From assembly GCA_964472505.1 (NCBI GenBank), contig CAYYQW010000002.1, forward strand, positions 109,166 through 173,165: a stretch of DNA of 64,000 nt, in the 5' to 3' direction. Source of the stretch: JAYEIA01 sp964472505 (lineage in GTDB: Bacteria > Bacteroidota > Bacteroidia > Bacteroidales > JAADGE01). A program made the translations under genes and the position numbers. Of this stretch, positions 9,045 to 18,830 are shown piece by piece; within the stretch, counting starts at the first letter, position 1; every line of letters begins with the position of its first letter. The notes under the pieces are model-generated. The model was not told where the DNA came from and ran no database searches. It saw only the letters and a program-made list of their open reading frames with translations.

Positions 9045-9052
9045 CAAATATA
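9045..9052 (-). promoter_or_regulatory. -7 box of Bacteroidota promoter for the DUF3179 gene
   Basis: On the minus strand this reads TATATTTG, a full match to TAnnTTTG, with a TTTG 22 nt further upstream. It leaves a leader of roughly 115 nt before the ATG at 8925. Confidence 0.5.
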
Positions 9053-9061
9053 CAAATAATA

Positions 9062-9075
9062 GTTTCATAAGAAAC
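9062..9075. promoter_or_regulatory. candidate operator between divergent promoters
   Basis: Inverted repeat GTTTC-ATAA-GAAAC located between the minus-strand -7 box (9045-9052) and the plus-strand -7 box (9102-9109). Position and symmetry fit autoregulation by the adjacent MarR protein, but the arms are only 5 bp. Confidence 0.4.
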
Positions 9076-9101
9076 AAATTTCGTATTTTTTATAAAAGTG
9101 C

Positions 9102-9109
9102 TATATTTG
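9102..9109 (+). promoter_or_regulatory. -7 box of Bacteroidota promoter for the marR-like gene
   Basis: TATATTTG, exact match to TAnnTTTG, 60 nt upstream of the ATG at 9170. Confidence 0.55.
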
Positions 9110-9169
9110 CAAGCAATAAAAGCCGATGAAGCGAAACAAGAAATGGCTTGATGCAAAACTGAAACATAT

Positions 9170-9610
9170 ATGAAATATTCATTTGAAACTTCTCCGGGAA
9201 ATTTTTCATACCGCATCTCCAAATTGCTGGGTAAACATCTGAAAAATAGAATTTCTGAGTCCGGAATAGATTTGGAAACCGAAGAATGGTTTGTTATTTC
9301 AATGCTATACGAAAAACAGGAATGTTCTCAGCTTGAATTAACAGAAAAACTCGCAATAAACAAGGTAAAAATCAGCCGATTAGCTGCTGCTTTGGAGAGT
9401 AAAAATTTAATTATCAGAAATTCAAATACAAAAGATAAACGATTAAGAAAACTAAGCCTAAGCCCAAAAGGGATTGAACTTTATAAAAAAACCGAGCCTT
9501 TGGCAGAATCGGTCATCCAAAAGGCATTCTCAGGTTTCAATAAAAACGAATACATCCAAATGATTGCCTTTTGCAATCGCATCTTAACGAATTTAGAGGA
9601 TGCGGAATAA
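9170..9610 (+). CDS. MarR-family transcriptional regulator
   Basis: 146 residues, normal MarR length. The winged-helix core is visible as CSQLELTEKLAINKVKISR (recognition helix region, about 62-80) followed by the wing NSNTKDKRLRKLSLSPKG. MarR proteins bind palindromic operators as dimers and often control divergent neighbours; the inverted repeat at 9062-9075 and the divergent DUF3179 gene fit that scheme. Ligand unknown. Confidence 0.85.
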   Translation: MKYSFETSPGNFSYRISKLLGKHLKNRISESGIDLETEEWFVISMLYEKQECSQLELTEKLAINKVKISRLAAALESKNLIIRNSNTKDKRLRKLSLSPKGIELYKKTEPLAESVIQKAFSGFNKNEYIQMIAFCNRILTNLEDAE

Positions 9611-9703
9611 GCCGGGGCAAGAATAAGCAATAGACCGGCCATTTGCTTATTAAGCATTTAAACCAAGAATCAAAGCTATAATTTGCGCCCGGTAAAGTAA
9701 GTT

Positions 9704-10390
9704 TTACTCGAAAAGCAAGGTTTCCACATAACGTTTATAATCATCCCTTGACCGATTGATTAAATCGTGGGCTTCTTTTTTATTGTAAGTATGCGTTATT
9801 TCACAGCGTCCGCCGGAGGTTCCGGGCATATCTTTGTAGGTTAAAAAATAGTGTTTCAAACGATTAACGACCGGCTGCGGGCAATCCGAAATATCTTTAT
9901 AACTTCCGTAAACGGCATCATCCTGCAAAACAGCTATAATTTTATCGTCGGCCTCGTTGCCGTCAATCATCCGAAAACCGCCAATCGGGCGAGCATTTAC
10001 CAAAATATCACCATGAGTAATTTCTTTTTCGGTCAATACACAAATATCCAAAGGATCGCCGTCGCCAACTATTTCGGGACGCTTTAAAATGTCGGAGCTT
10101 TTCCGGGCTACTTTTGCTCCGCAATAGGTCTGCGGAATAAATCCGTATAAAGCCGGAAGAATGCTGGAATATTTCTGAGGTCGGTCTATCATCAAATAGC
10201 CGCTGTTTTTATCTGCCTCGTATTTTACGGTATCGGTAGGCACCATTTCAATAAAACACATCAACTGCTCGGGGGCATTGTCACCAATTTCCACACCGTG
10301 CCAGGGGTGCGATTTGTGGCGCAGCCCGATAAGTTTTCCAATCGGATCTAAAGCGCGTCTGTTCATAACCGGTTTCTTTTCATTACTCAT
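9704..10390 (-). CDS. ppa: inorganic pyrophosphatase, family I
   Basis: 228 residues. Cytoplasmic enzyme hydrolysing pyrophosphate. Visible family I features: GFIPQTYCG, the acidic metal-binding signature GDGDPLDICVL (Asp-x-Asp-Pro-x-Asp) and a downstream YKDIS with conserved Lys. It carries an N-terminal stretch of about 35 residues before the core (WHGVEIG), common in the eukaryotic-like/Bacteroidota variant. Convergent with the MarR gene, single-gene unit with its own promoter-like sequence at 10428-10458. Confidence 0.9.
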   Translation of the reverse strand: MSNEKKPVMNRRALDPIGKLIGLRHKSHPWHGVEIGDNAPEQLMCFIEMVPTDTVKYEADKNSGYLMIDRPQKYSSILPALYGFIPQTYCGAKVARKSSDILKRPEIVGDGDPLDICVLTEKEITHGDILVNARPIGGFRMIDGNEADDKIIAVLQDDAVYGSYKDISDCPQPVVNRLKHYFLTYKDMPGTSGGRCEITHTYNKKEAHDLINRSRDDYKRYVETLLFE

Positions 10391-10427
10391 GGTATTTATT
10401 TTCGTTCTTTATTGCAATTTTAAAAGT

Positions 10428-10458
10428 CAAAAATAGTATTTTAGTTTGAAGCCGACAA
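10428..10458 (-). promoter_or_regulatory. promoter of the pyrophosphatase gene
   Basis: Minus strand reads TTG, 20 nt, TATTTTTG, a full match to the Bacteroidota TTG-N19..21-TAnnTTTG pattern, about 40 nt before the start codon. Confidence 0.6.
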
Positions 10459-10498
10459 ACAGGCTAAACCGAAATGCAAATAAGCAAGCATTCAGAAT

Positions 10499-12361
10499 TT
10501 AAGCTTTTTCACTCAATTCTAACCAACGGAATTCTTTTGTATCAATCATCTCATTTAATTCGGACAGGCGTTTTGATTTTTTTGTAATTTCCTCGGCATC
10601 AACCGTAGCTTCCGAAAGCATTTGTTCGATTTCCGCTTTTTCGGCATTCAGTTTTTCCAACTCATGCTCTAATTCTTCAAATTCTGTTTTTTCCTTGTAT
10701 GAAAGCTTTTGCTTATTGGATGCTGAGGGCGTATTTTTCTTCGGTAATTTCAAAGCACTCGCTTCTTCTTTTTCTTTGGCTTCTTTGGTTTTAATTTCTT
10801 TCAAATAATCGGAATATTTTCCGGGAAACTGTTTTATTTGCGGTGTTCCGTCAAGAACAAAAAGCGTATCGGCCACTTCATCGGTAAAATATCTGTCGTG
10901 AGATACCACCAAAAGATTTCCCGCAAATACTTTCAGATACTCTTCCAATACTTCCAGAGTCATTATATCCAAATCGTTGGTAGGCTCATCCAAAATCAAA
11001 AAATTCGGATTTTTCATAAGTACCGATAGAAGGTACAGGCGTTTTTTTTCGCCGCCGCTCAATGTATGTACAAACCGAAAATGCGTATGACGAGGAAATA
11101 AAAAATGCTCGAGAAAAGCCGCTGCAGTCAGGTAATTACCGTCTGATGTTTGAATGGTTTCGGCAATATCGGTAATTACATCAATCACTTTTGAGTCATC
11201 GGAAAAACTCAGGCCGTCTTGCCGATAATATCCGAAAACAACCGTTTCGCCAATATCTACCGTACCGGAATCGGGCGGCAAAATACCGGTAAGCATGTTC
11301 AAGAGTGTGGATTTGCCGGTTCCGTTATCGCCCACAATGGCAGCTTTTTGAAAACGGCTGAACTTGTACGAAAAATCCTCTACAATGGGATTTCCGTCAA
11401 AACTTTTTGATATGGAATATACATCCGCAATCTTCTTCCCCAAGCGCTTGGTTTTAATATTGATGCTCAGCTTGCTGTTATTGCGTTTTCGAGCGGCCAA
11501 TTCTTTTAAGCGTTTATAATTTTCAATGCGGTATTTGGCTTTTGTGCCGCGTGCTTTGGGTTGAGTTTTGGCCCATTCTTCTTCTTTTTTCAGCTCCCGA
11601 CTAAGGTCGCGGCTTTGTTTCAAAAACAGCTCAATGCGCTCTTCACGTTTTATAAGGAAATCTTTGTAATCGCCTTTATATTCATACATATCCCCCTCAT
11701 CAATTTCCCAAATGACATTGCATACACGATTCAAAAAAAAGCGGTCGTGCGTAACTACCAGCAAAGTAATTTTCAAATCGGCAATATAATCTTCCAACCA
11801 CTCTATCATACGAAAATCTAAATGATTGGTAGGCTCATCCAGAATCATCAGATCCGGTTTTTTCAGAAGCACTTTAGCCAAGGCAATACGTTTTTTCTCA
11901 CCGCCCGACATCGTTGAAGCTTTACGATTTAAGTCGAATATTTTAAGTTTATCCAGAACAATTTGAATTTCCTGCTCATAATTCCAACACGCCTTATCAT
12001 CCATAGCTGCGGAAGCCGTTTCAACAGCTTTTGCATCTCCCGAAGCCAAAGCCGTGCGGTAGTTTTTCACCGTATGAACCGCTTCGCCTTCCGAGTCCAA
12101 TACAGCATCCAAAACCGTATGCCCTTCTTTCACTACCGGCTCTTGCGGAAGAAAACCTATTGAAATATCATCTCTGATATATAAATCGCCGGCATCGGCT
12201 ATATCCTGCCCCATTATAATGCGCAATAAAGTGCTTTTCCCGGCTCCGTTACGAGCGATTAAAGCTACTTTTTCATATTGATTTAAACTGAATGCTATAT
12301 CTTCAAAAAGCAATTTATCGCCGTATGCTTTTGTTAAATGCTCTGCTCGTAAAAAATTCAT
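10499..12361 (-). CDS. ABC-F family ATPase (Uup-like)
   Basis: 620 residues with two ATP-binding cassettes and no membrane segments. Cassette 1 has ARNGAGKST (36-44), signature MSGGEKKR and DEPTNHLDF; cassette 2 has GDNGTGKST, LSGGEKKR and DEPTNDLD. A charged coiled-coil C-terminal tail (about 545-620) is the Uup-type extension that contacts nucleic acid or ribosome. ABC-F proteins act in the cytoplasm on ribosomes rather than in transport. The first Walker A starts with Ala instead of Gly; the remaining GKS is intact. Monocistronic, divergent from the large secreted repeat protein. Confidence 0.88.
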   Translation of the reverse strand: MNFLRAEHLTKAYGDKLLFEDIAFSLNQYEKVALIARNGAGKSTLLRIIMGQDIADAGDLYIRDDISIGFLPQEPVVKEGHTVLDAVLDSEGEAVHTVKNYRTALASGDAKAVETASAAMDDKACWNYEQEIQIVLDKLKIFDLNRKASTMSGGEKKRIALAKVLLKKPDLMILDEPTNHLDFRMIEWLEDYIADLKITLLVVTHDRFFLNRVCNVIWEIDEGDMYEYKGDYKDFLIKREERIELFLKQSRDLSRELKKEEEWAKTQPKARGTKAKYRIENYKRLKELAARKRNNSKLSINIKTKRLGKKIADVYSISKSFDGNPIVEDFSYKFSRFQKAAIVGDNGTGKSTLLNMLTGILPPDSGTVDIGETVVFGYYRQDGLSFSDDSKVIDVITDIAETIQTSDGNYLTAAAFLEHFLFPRHTHFRFVHTLSGGEKKRLYLLSVLMKNPNFLILDEPTNDLDIMTLEVLEEYLKVFAGNLLVVSHDRYFTDEVADTLFVLDGTPQIKQFPGKYSDYLKEIKTKEAKEKEEASALKLPKKNTPSASNKQKLSYKEKTEFEELEHELEKLNAEKAEIEQMLSEATVDAEEITKKSKRLSELNEMIDTKEFRWLELSEKA

Positions 12362-12384
12362 GTTCCCTGTTTATAAAATTGCCG

Positions 12385-12416
12385 CAAAGATAGTGAAAAA
12401 AATACAGGACGTGCAA
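12385..12416 (-). promoter_or_regulatory. promoter of the ABC-F gene
   Basis: Minus strand: TTG (12414-12416), 21 nt, TATCTTTG (12385-12392), ending 24 nt before the ATG. Full match to the Bacteroidota consensus. Confidence 0.65.
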
Positions 12417-12564
12417 AAAGCCGAATCTGAGCTTTGTTAAAATTCTGTTTTTATGAATACAATTAAGCATATTTTTTTATTTTTGAATTAAAGCATTACA
12501 AAGCAACTTTTTATACATTTAATGCGTATATTATAGAAAAGAACCGTTCAGATATATCTTCCAA

Positions 12565-15500
12565 ATGAATACAAAATTATACTTCTTGTTAATTATACTT
12601 TTATTTACCTCCTACCTGACGAGAGCACAAAATGCCGATGCCGGCACAGATCGACTAATTTGCGGAACAGAAACTCAACTGGAAGGCAATGCACCACCGG
12701 AAGGCCATTCGGGAGCATGGACTTTAATATACGGAACAGCTGTTATTGAAAACTCTTCCGTACCAAACACACAAATCAGCAATTTAGGCAAAGGTGATAA
12801 CGGTTTTCGCTGGACTTTCACAAACGGTACGCACGACGATGTAATCATAACCAACGGACTGCCCTACGTTGAAGCCGGATCTAATCAAACCACTTGCGCA
12901 GCCACCCGAAGCATGGCTGCCAATACACCTGAAGCGGGTGAAACAGGTGTTTGGGAACAAATCTCCGGTGATGCCGCAAATATCATATCTCCCACTGCTT
13001 ACAACACGCAGATTGATAATTTGCAAAACGGAACTTCAATTTTCAAATGGACCATTCAAGGTGCAGATTGCTCACTTTCGGATGAAGTTTCAATTACCCG
13101 CCACGAAGCCGTAGCCGAAGCCGGTGACGATGTGTACTCTTGCCACGGGACGGCAGAAATAACCGCAAGTATCCCGCCGCGCGGTACCGGATACTGGACT
13201 GCCGTGGGAGCCGGTAACATAGATAATCCTTCTGCAAACCAAACCATGGTTTATGACCTGCCAAGCAATCAAAATACCTTCAGGTGGAATGTGGAATATA
13301 AAGGTTGCTACGACTTTGATGAAATCGATGTATATAACACGAACCTGAGTGTTTCCACAAGCGGCGATAAAACCGTTTGTGCTGATGAAACCACTATCAG
13401 CGGGACAAATCCCGAAGAAGGCGCTGTGGGCTTATGGGAATCAATGGGCGGAAGTGCAATTATTGATAACGAAAGCGCATACATAACTACTGTGCGAGAA
13501 CTTAACCAAGGATCCAATGTATTCAAATGGACCATCAGCAAAAATAATTGCGAAAAATCAGCTGAACTTACAATTACAAATGATAAAATTGCCGAAATTA
13601 ATGCCGGAGGGGATCAAATTGTATGTGAATTCAACGGCACACTTGGCGCTCTTGCGCCCAAAGAAGGCGAATGGGCTTTGTGGGAAGTCATAACCGGCAC
13701 AGCCGAAATTGCTAACCCAAGTCTTTACAATTCGCCCGTTTCAAACCTCAGTCGGGGCGAAAATCGATTCAAATGGACATTAGAAAACGGAAACTGTTCT
13801 GCCCTTGATGAAGTAATTATTGAGAACAATCTGCCAAATTATGCCGTGCTCTCACCCGATGAAGAAATATGCACCGACGAATATACCTTAACAGCGAGTG
13901 AACTCTACCCAAACGAATACGGACTGTGGACCAAGCAAGACGGAGCATCCGGAAACATATTGGATCCGACCAACAATGCTACCGATGTTATAAACTTAAG
14001 TTCCGGAAGCAATCGCTTTCGGTGGACAATTTCTAACCAAGATTGTCAGGTTTATGAAGAAATCACCATAACCAATAACAAAATTACAACTGACGCCGGA
14101 GAAGACACTGCAATTTGTGAAACAGAATATTATCTCTCCGCCGAAAATTCAGTAACGGCAAACGGCTTTTGGACAGTTGAAAACTCAGAAGGCACACCGG
14201 TTTTTGATAATCCCACACAACTATCAACATTTGTAAGAAATTTAGCTCCCGGAAATAATATACTCAAATGGTACGTGAGTAAAGGGAAATGCGAAGCATC
14301 GGATATCATAAGCATCCGAAACAACCAACCCGACGATGTCTATGCCGGCCCGGATGCCGTCAGTTGTTCCGATGAAACATTGCTTTCGGCTGCTAAACCA
14401 AGTTCCGGCAGCGGAGTATGGAGCCTCGAAAGCGGAAACGGAACCATTGCCGAGCCTTCTCAGCGCAGCACGGCAGTCAGTAACTTAAAAATCGGTGATA
14501 ATGTTTTCCGATGGATCGTTACGGACGACAATTGCAGCGATTATGATGAAGTTATTATTACACGAAAACATATTATTGCCGATGCCGGATCAGATGATGA
14601 AACATGCAGCACCGATTACAACTCACTTCAGGGAAATATTCCCGATGACGGCTTGCAAGGAATCTGGACCGTATCCGGAGGCAACGGCGCTTTTGAAAAT
14701 CCCACAAGCCATACCACTTCGGTAGCGGCTCTCTCGCCCGGCGATAACCGCTTTACTTGGACCGTTTACGACAGCGATTGCTCCGATGCTGATGACGTGA
14801 TAATCACAAACAATATCCCGACAGCAGCAAGCACCGGTTCCGACAAAGAAATTTGTACATATCAAACCGATATTTCTGCCAATCAGCCTACCGTAGGTAC
14901 CGGCCAATGGTCGCTTGTCTTTGGCGGCGCCATTATAGAAAACACGGCCGATAATCTCACCACGGTTTCTGAAATTCCCAAAGGCCTCAGCCAATACAAA
15001 TGGACCATTACAAAAGGCAGCTGCAGCTCTGAAGCGCTTATAAGCATTACCAATAACAGCCTTTCTACTGCTACAGCCGATGACATCAGCATCTGTGATA
15101 ATGCTTCTTTTCTTTCGGCAAATCCTCCGCAAACAGAGGAAACCGGCCTTTGGACGCTTTCGTCCGGCTCGGGTGATATTGCCGATCCCACTTTTCATAA
15201 CTCAGCGGTAAGCAATCTCTACTTAGGATTAAATAAATTCAAGTGGACCGTAACAAAAGGGGAATGCACGGCAAACGACTTCTTTTCAATCACCAACGAT
15301 TTGGTTGAAGCCAATGCCTGGCTTTCAGGCCCTGACTCAATCTGTACGGATATGGCTGCCATACTCGGTAACGAACCTGTTCCGGGCGCTGTCGGTACTT
15401 GGGAAATTACAGCCGGCGGAGGTTACATCGAAGATCCAAACGATCCTTCAACACATATCTACGAGCTGCCTTTGGGCAATACGGATATTCGCTGGACCAT

Positions 15501-17814
15501 TGAATATAATGCCTGCAGTGATTATGCAGATATTTCAATCAGCAACAACAGCGTAACGGCAAATGCCGGGGAAGATGAAATTGTTTGCAATAACCTGGCA
15601 ACATTATCGGGAAATACTCCCATAAGCTTTGCTTCCGGATTGTGGACAAGAAGTTCCGGTGCCGGAGAAATAGCCAATCCGGAATCGGCTCAAACTACGG
15701 TTAGCGGACTTGCATTCGGAACAAATGTGTTTCAATGGGAAGTGGAAGGAAACGGTTGTATCGACAATGATAAAGTAGTCATTTCGCGAAACGATTTTTC
15801 AATTTCGGCCGGGCTTGACAAAGAAATTTGCGGCTCTGCTACGAACTTATCCGCAGAAAATCCTTCGCCGGGTTACGGAATTTGGGAAATCAGCGGAAGC
15901 CCGGGTGTTGAAATTGAAAACCCGACCTATTATCAAACACAGGTAAGCGGCATCAGCAATAATTCAGAAAATATATTTCGATGGACAGTTTACAGAAACG
16001 GCTGCTCAGCTTATGACGAAGTTAAAATAACAAATACCTTTATTCAAGCCTATGCCGGTGCCGATCAATCAGTCTGTCAGGACAATACACTATTAGCAGC
16101 GCAAACGCCATCGGCAGGCAGCGGGCTTTGGACACTTAGTTCAGGCAGCGGAACCATAGAAGAACCGGAAAATCCGAACAGTGCCGTATCCGGTTTACGC
16201 CTTGGAGAAAATACCCTACGTTGGACCGTAAGAAATAAAACTTGCGAATCCTATGATGAAGTAATCATAAGCAATGATGATGTGGTAAGCTCGGCAGGAA
16301 GCGACCAAGCAGTATGCAGCTCAAATGCCGTATTATCTGCCGACCCGCCGCCTGCAAGCGGCTACGGCGAATGGGAAACCATTGCCGGACCGGGCATTGT
16401 TGAAACTGCCGATGCCTATTACTCACAAGTAAGCAATCTGCAAAGAGGCATTAATACTTTTCGTTGGACCGTGTATGCCGGTGATTGTAACAGCGGAGGC
16501 GATGAAGTAAACATCACCAACAACAGCTTTGACACCTATGCCGGCGAAGACCAAGAATTACCCTTCAACATATACAACACCACACTCAATGCCGAACAAG
16601 ATGCTGAAGCAAGCGGCGGTTCATGGTCTATTCTGTCGGGAGGCGGTTTTTTTGCCGACCCGCAAGACCCAAAAACAGAGGTCACCGGAATGGCAAGCGG
16701 TGAAAACACCTTTAATTGGCGAGTAGAAAAAAACAATTGTTTTGCTTCCGATCAAGTAATTATACTGGTGAAAGATTTTGAAGCTTATGCCGGCGAAACG
16801 CAACAAATATGCGGCGAACAAACACAACTCAATGCCCGAAACGAAGGCGGAGATCTTCAAGTTTGGTCGGTTGTAGAAGGAAACGGAGTATTTGATGAAC
16901 CCTACAACCCCACTACAAGCGTTCGTGAAATCGGGCGCGGCGAAAATATTTTCCGTTGGTCAGTTACGCGCAATAATTACACTTCATCAGACGATGTACT
17001 GATTATTAATAACAATTTTGATGTAACAGCCGGAGATGATGCGGAAATCTGTGATGCAGAATATGTGCTGAACGGACAAGAACCGCTGGCCGGCGATACC
17101 GGGCGATGGATCATTGCCGGTATAGGTTCGGGCAGCTTCAAAAATACTTCTCTGCACAATACAAAAGTTACAAATATGCAAGCCGGAAGCAATTTTTTCC
17201 GTTGGGAAATAAAGCGCAATAATTGTGTATCTGCAGACACGGTGGAAATATTTTGGAACCGACCGCCGATTGCCAATTTTAACCCGGATTTCACAACAGT
17301 GGATGCTCCCAAAACGGTTAGTTTTTTCAATCAATCTTCCCACCATCCGGAGCAAACACCGGCAGATGTTTTTTATTGGCAAACGGAAGCGGAGACCTTT
17401 TCCACCACCTATTCGCCGAATATTCCCACAAGCTATTTGTTTGAAGATAATGCCGCCGGAGATTCTTTACACACCATTTACTTGATAGCTTTTGACGAAG
17501 AAACCCAATGCTCTGATACAAGCTCAACGGAAATACATGTATTTTATTCAGCTTCGGATATTTCGAAAACCGAAGCAGGAAAAATTCTGCTCTACCCTAA
17601 CCCGGCCAAAACTCATATCTACATCCGTTTTCCGCAAAAATCAGATTATGCATTACGTATCTATAGTTTAGAGGGGAAATTAGTTTTAAAGCAGGACTTT
17701 TTTCGAGCTGAGCAAGGCCGCATAAAAGTTTCGGAACTGTCGGCCGGCATGTATAAAAGCGTAATAAGCGGCAACAACAGCAAATACTCCGGAAGTATTC
17801 TTATTCAAAAATAA
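12565..17814 (+). CDS. giant secreted repeat protein with T9SS type A sorting domain
   Basis: 1749 residues. Signal peptide (1-22, ending TRAQ), then 19 tandem repeats of about 81 residues (23-1566), a PKD-like segment (about 1567-1665) and a C-terminal T9SS sorting domain beginning ILLYPNPAK (about 1671). Each repeat runs AG.D..IC, then L.A..P, G.W....G.G.I..P, T.V..L..G.N.F.W.V....C, ending DEV.ITNN, so most have one Cys near the start and one near the end. By family knowledge such proteins cross the outer membrane by T9SS and are released or anchored to surface lipopolysaccharide; adhesion is a likely but unproven role. Monocistronic. Confidence 0.88.
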   Translation: MNTKLYFLLIILLFTSYLTRAQNADAGTDRLICGTETQLEGNAPPEGHSGAWTLIYGTAVIENSSVPNTQISNLGKGDNGFRWTFTNGTHDDVIITNGLPYVEAGSNQTTCAATRSMAANTPEAGETGVWEQISGDAANIISPTAYNTQIDNLQNGTSIFKWTIQGADCSLSDEVSITRHEAVAEAGDDVYSCHGTAEITASIPPRGTGYWTAVGAGNIDNPSANQTMVYDLPSNQNTFRWNVEYKGCYDFDEIDVYNTNLSVSTSGDKTVCADETTISGTNPEEGAVGLWESMGGSAIIDNESAYITTVRELNQGSNVFKWTISKNNCEKSAELTITNDKIAEINAGGDQIVCEFNGTLGALAPKEGEWALWEVITGTAEIANPSLYNSPVSNLSRGENRFKWTLENGNCSALDEVIIENNLPNYAVLSPDEEICTDEYTLTASELYPNEYGLWTKQDGASGNILDPTNNATDVINLSSGSNRFRWTISNQDCQVYEEITITNNKITTDAGEDTAICETEYYLSAENSVTANGFWTVENSEGTPVFDNPTQLSTFVRNLAPGNNILKWYVSKGKCEASDIISIRNNQPDDVYAGPDAVSCSDETLLSAAKPSSGSGVWSLESGNGTIAEPSQRSTAVSNLKIGDNVFRWIVTDDNCSDYDEVIITRKHIIADAGSDDETCSTDYNSLQGNIPDDGLQGIWTVSGGNGAFENPTSHTTSVAALSPGDNRFTWTVYDSDCSDADDVIITNNIPTAASTGSDKEICTYQTDISANQPTVGTGQWSLVFGGAIIENTADNLTTVSEIPKGLSQYKWTITKGSCSSEALISITNNSLSTATADDISICDNASFLSANPPQTEETGLWTLSSGSGDIADPTFHNSAVSNLYLGLNKFKWTVTKGECTANDFFSITNDLVEANAWLSGPDSICTDMAAILGNEPVPGAVGTWEITAGGGYIEDPNDPSTHIYELPLGNTDIRWTIEYNACSDYADISISNNSVTANAGEDEIVCNNLATLSGNTPISFASGLWTRSSGAGEIANPESAQTTVSGLAFGTNVFQWEVEGNGCIDNDKVVISRNDFSISAGLDKEICGSATNLSAENPSPGYGIWEISGSPGVEIENPTYYQTQVSGISNNSENIFRWTVYRNGCSAYDEVKITNTFIQAYAGADQSVCQDNTLLAAQTPSAGSGLWTLSSGSGTIEEPENPNSAVSGLRLGENTLRWTVRNKTCESYDEVIISNDDVVSSAGSDQAVCSSNAVLSADPPPASGYGEWETIAGPGIVETADAYYSQVSNLQRGINTFRWTVYAGDCNSGGDEVNITNNSFDTYAGEDQELPFNIYNTTLNAEQDAEASGGSWSILSGGGFFADPQDPKTEVTGMASGENTFNWRVEKNNCFASDQVIILVKDFEAYAGETQQICGEQTQLNARNEGGDLQVWSVVEGNGVFDEPYNPTTSVREIGRGENIFRWSVTRNNYTSSDDVLIINNNFDVTAGDDAEICDAEYVLNGQEPLAGDTGRWIIAGIGSGSFKNTSLHNTKVTNMQAGSNFFRWEIKRNNCVSADTVEIFWNRPPIANFNPDFTTVDAPKTVSFFNQSSHHPEQTPADVFYWQTEAETFSTTYSPNIPTSYLFEDNAAGDSLHTIYLIAFDEETQCSDTSSTEIHVFYSASDISKTEAGKILLYPNPAKTHIYIRFPQKSDYALRIYSLEGKLVLKQDFFRAEQGRIKVSELSAGMYKSVISGNNSKYSGSILIQK
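12631..17262 (+). repeat. 19 tandem ~243-bp coding repeats
   Basis: In-frame repeat array inside the 12565 gene. Units are diverged at DNA level (no long identical tracts seen), indicating an old expansion. Repeat 1 lacks the second Cys (NGTHDD), repeat 17 lacks the first (ELPFN) and repeat 18 lacks the second (NNYTSSDD). Confidence 0.85.
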
Positions 17815-17838
17815 TATTCAGAGCTTCAGGCATTTATC

Positions 17839-18174
17839 TTATTTTGAATACTTTACATGTATTTTGGAAGATCGGAGCAAAAAGCCCGAAAGCGCCGTGA
17901 ACAAGGCAACGGAAACCATAATTATGGCCAATACGGTCCATGATTCGCCGGTTTGATTACGAATATCAATATACACAAACATGGCGCGCAACCACTCTGC
18001 GGCTCCGATATAACAAAGGATTTGAAACATATTCGGCACATAAGGCTTTTTAATAAAAAATAAAAAAGGCAACAACAAAACCAATAAACTAAAAACCGGA
18101 GAAAGTCCCAATTTGGCCAAGTGCGCTGCCATTAAAACCGCCGAAACGGAAACCAATAAAATGCGTATAAACAT
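17839..18174 (-). CDS. small integral membrane protein, unknown function
   Basis: About 111 residues from the ATG at 18174 (MFIRILLVS); an upstream ATG at 18234 would add a Cys- and His-rich stretch with no signal features and would overlap a perfect hairpin, so the shorter form is preferred. Four hydrophobic segments are visible: the start, SPVFSLLVLLLPFLFF, around MFQILCYIGAAEWL and WTVLAIIMVSVALFTALSGF. No family recognised. Convergent with the large repeat-protein gene (25-bp gap) and downstream of two terminator-like hairpins. Confidence 0.6.
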   Translation of the reverse strand: MFIRILLVSVSAVLMAAHLAKLGLSPVFSLLVLLLPFLFFIKKPYVPNMFQILCYIGAAEWLRAMFVYIDIRNQTGESWTVLAIIMVSVALFTALSGFLLRSSKIHVKYSK

Positions 18175-18232
18175 AAAATTTTCAGTTATAAAATTTCTGC
18201 AATAATAGTGTTTTTCAAAACACAGGTCAAAC

Positions 18233-18294
18233 AAAAATACTAAAATATCTTTTAGTATTTTTACCGAAGCCTTCGCTTGGAGCGAAAGCTTCGG
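18233..18294 (-). terminator. two adjacent hairpins, terminator of the minus-strand lipoprotein gene
   Basis: Read on the minus strand after the stop at 18323: first a GC-rich hairpin (18264-18294, 7 bp plus 6 bp of stem around one mismatch), then a perfect 13-bp A/T hairpin (18233-18245 with 18250-18262, loop of 4) followed by a T run. Likely stops the lipoprotein transcript. Confidence 0.65.
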
Positions 18295-18322
18295 AATTGT
18301 TTAAGCTCGGTTCCTGCCGGCC

Positions 18323-18715
18323 TCAGTCGTGGATTTCTCTAACTCTTAAAGGATTATCCATAATTACATCAAGCGTTTTCACGGTTTGTTGTCCGTTTAC
18401 AACAAACGAAACACTTATTTCAGATTGCGGCGGGTTGGTGTATATGCAGGAAACACAAAGTATTTCCGCACTTTCAACGCAAGATTTACATTCCAACCAA
18501 TCGTTTAGTTTGTCTAATTGTTCTTCCTCAGAAAGATTACTTTCCAAGCCGCTGAGATATTTATCAATAAGCTCACCGGTTTTATCGTATTCTTCAGAAT
18601 TGATAAAAGCACAAAATTCTTTCTCATCAGTGCATCTTACATCCCCCTTATCGCAAGCGGACTGTATAAAAGCAAGAAAGAAAACAGTTAAAAAAAGCAG
18701 TCTGTAGGTTTTCAT
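18323..18715 (-). CDS. small lipoprotein, unknown function
   Basis: 130 residues from the ATG at 18715 (MKTYRLLF). Lipobox IQSAC places the lipidated Cys near residue 20. The mature part is acidic and Cys-rich (CTDEKEFC, CKSC, CVSC) with an amphipathic helix LSGLESNLSEEEQLDKLNDW, then a beta-rich tail. The longer open frame to 18913 is translated palindrome and is rejected. No family recognised. Same strand as the DUF4249/TonB unit, 214 bp downstream of it. Confidence 0.65.
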   Translation of the reverse strand: MKTYRLLFLTVFFLAFIQSACDKGDVRCTDEKEFCAFINSEEYDKTGELIDKYLSGLESNLSEEEQLDKLNDWLECKSCVESAEILCVSCIYTNPPQSEISVSFVVNGQQTVKTLDVIMDNPLRVREIHD

Positions 18716-18830
18716 TTTTTTTGTTTTTGGTTTGTTAAAAAAAATAGGCTCGTTACCCCCTCGTTTTAAAATAAAAATTTTTCTCTCGCCCTTGATTAAA
18801 AAGAGACTTTTAAATAAGTCGCTTAACGGA

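Noticed and set aside
14623..15198. 191-residue antisense open frame inside the large repeat protein
   Set aside because: Overlaps a well-supported gene on the opposite strand and shows no domain or start signal.
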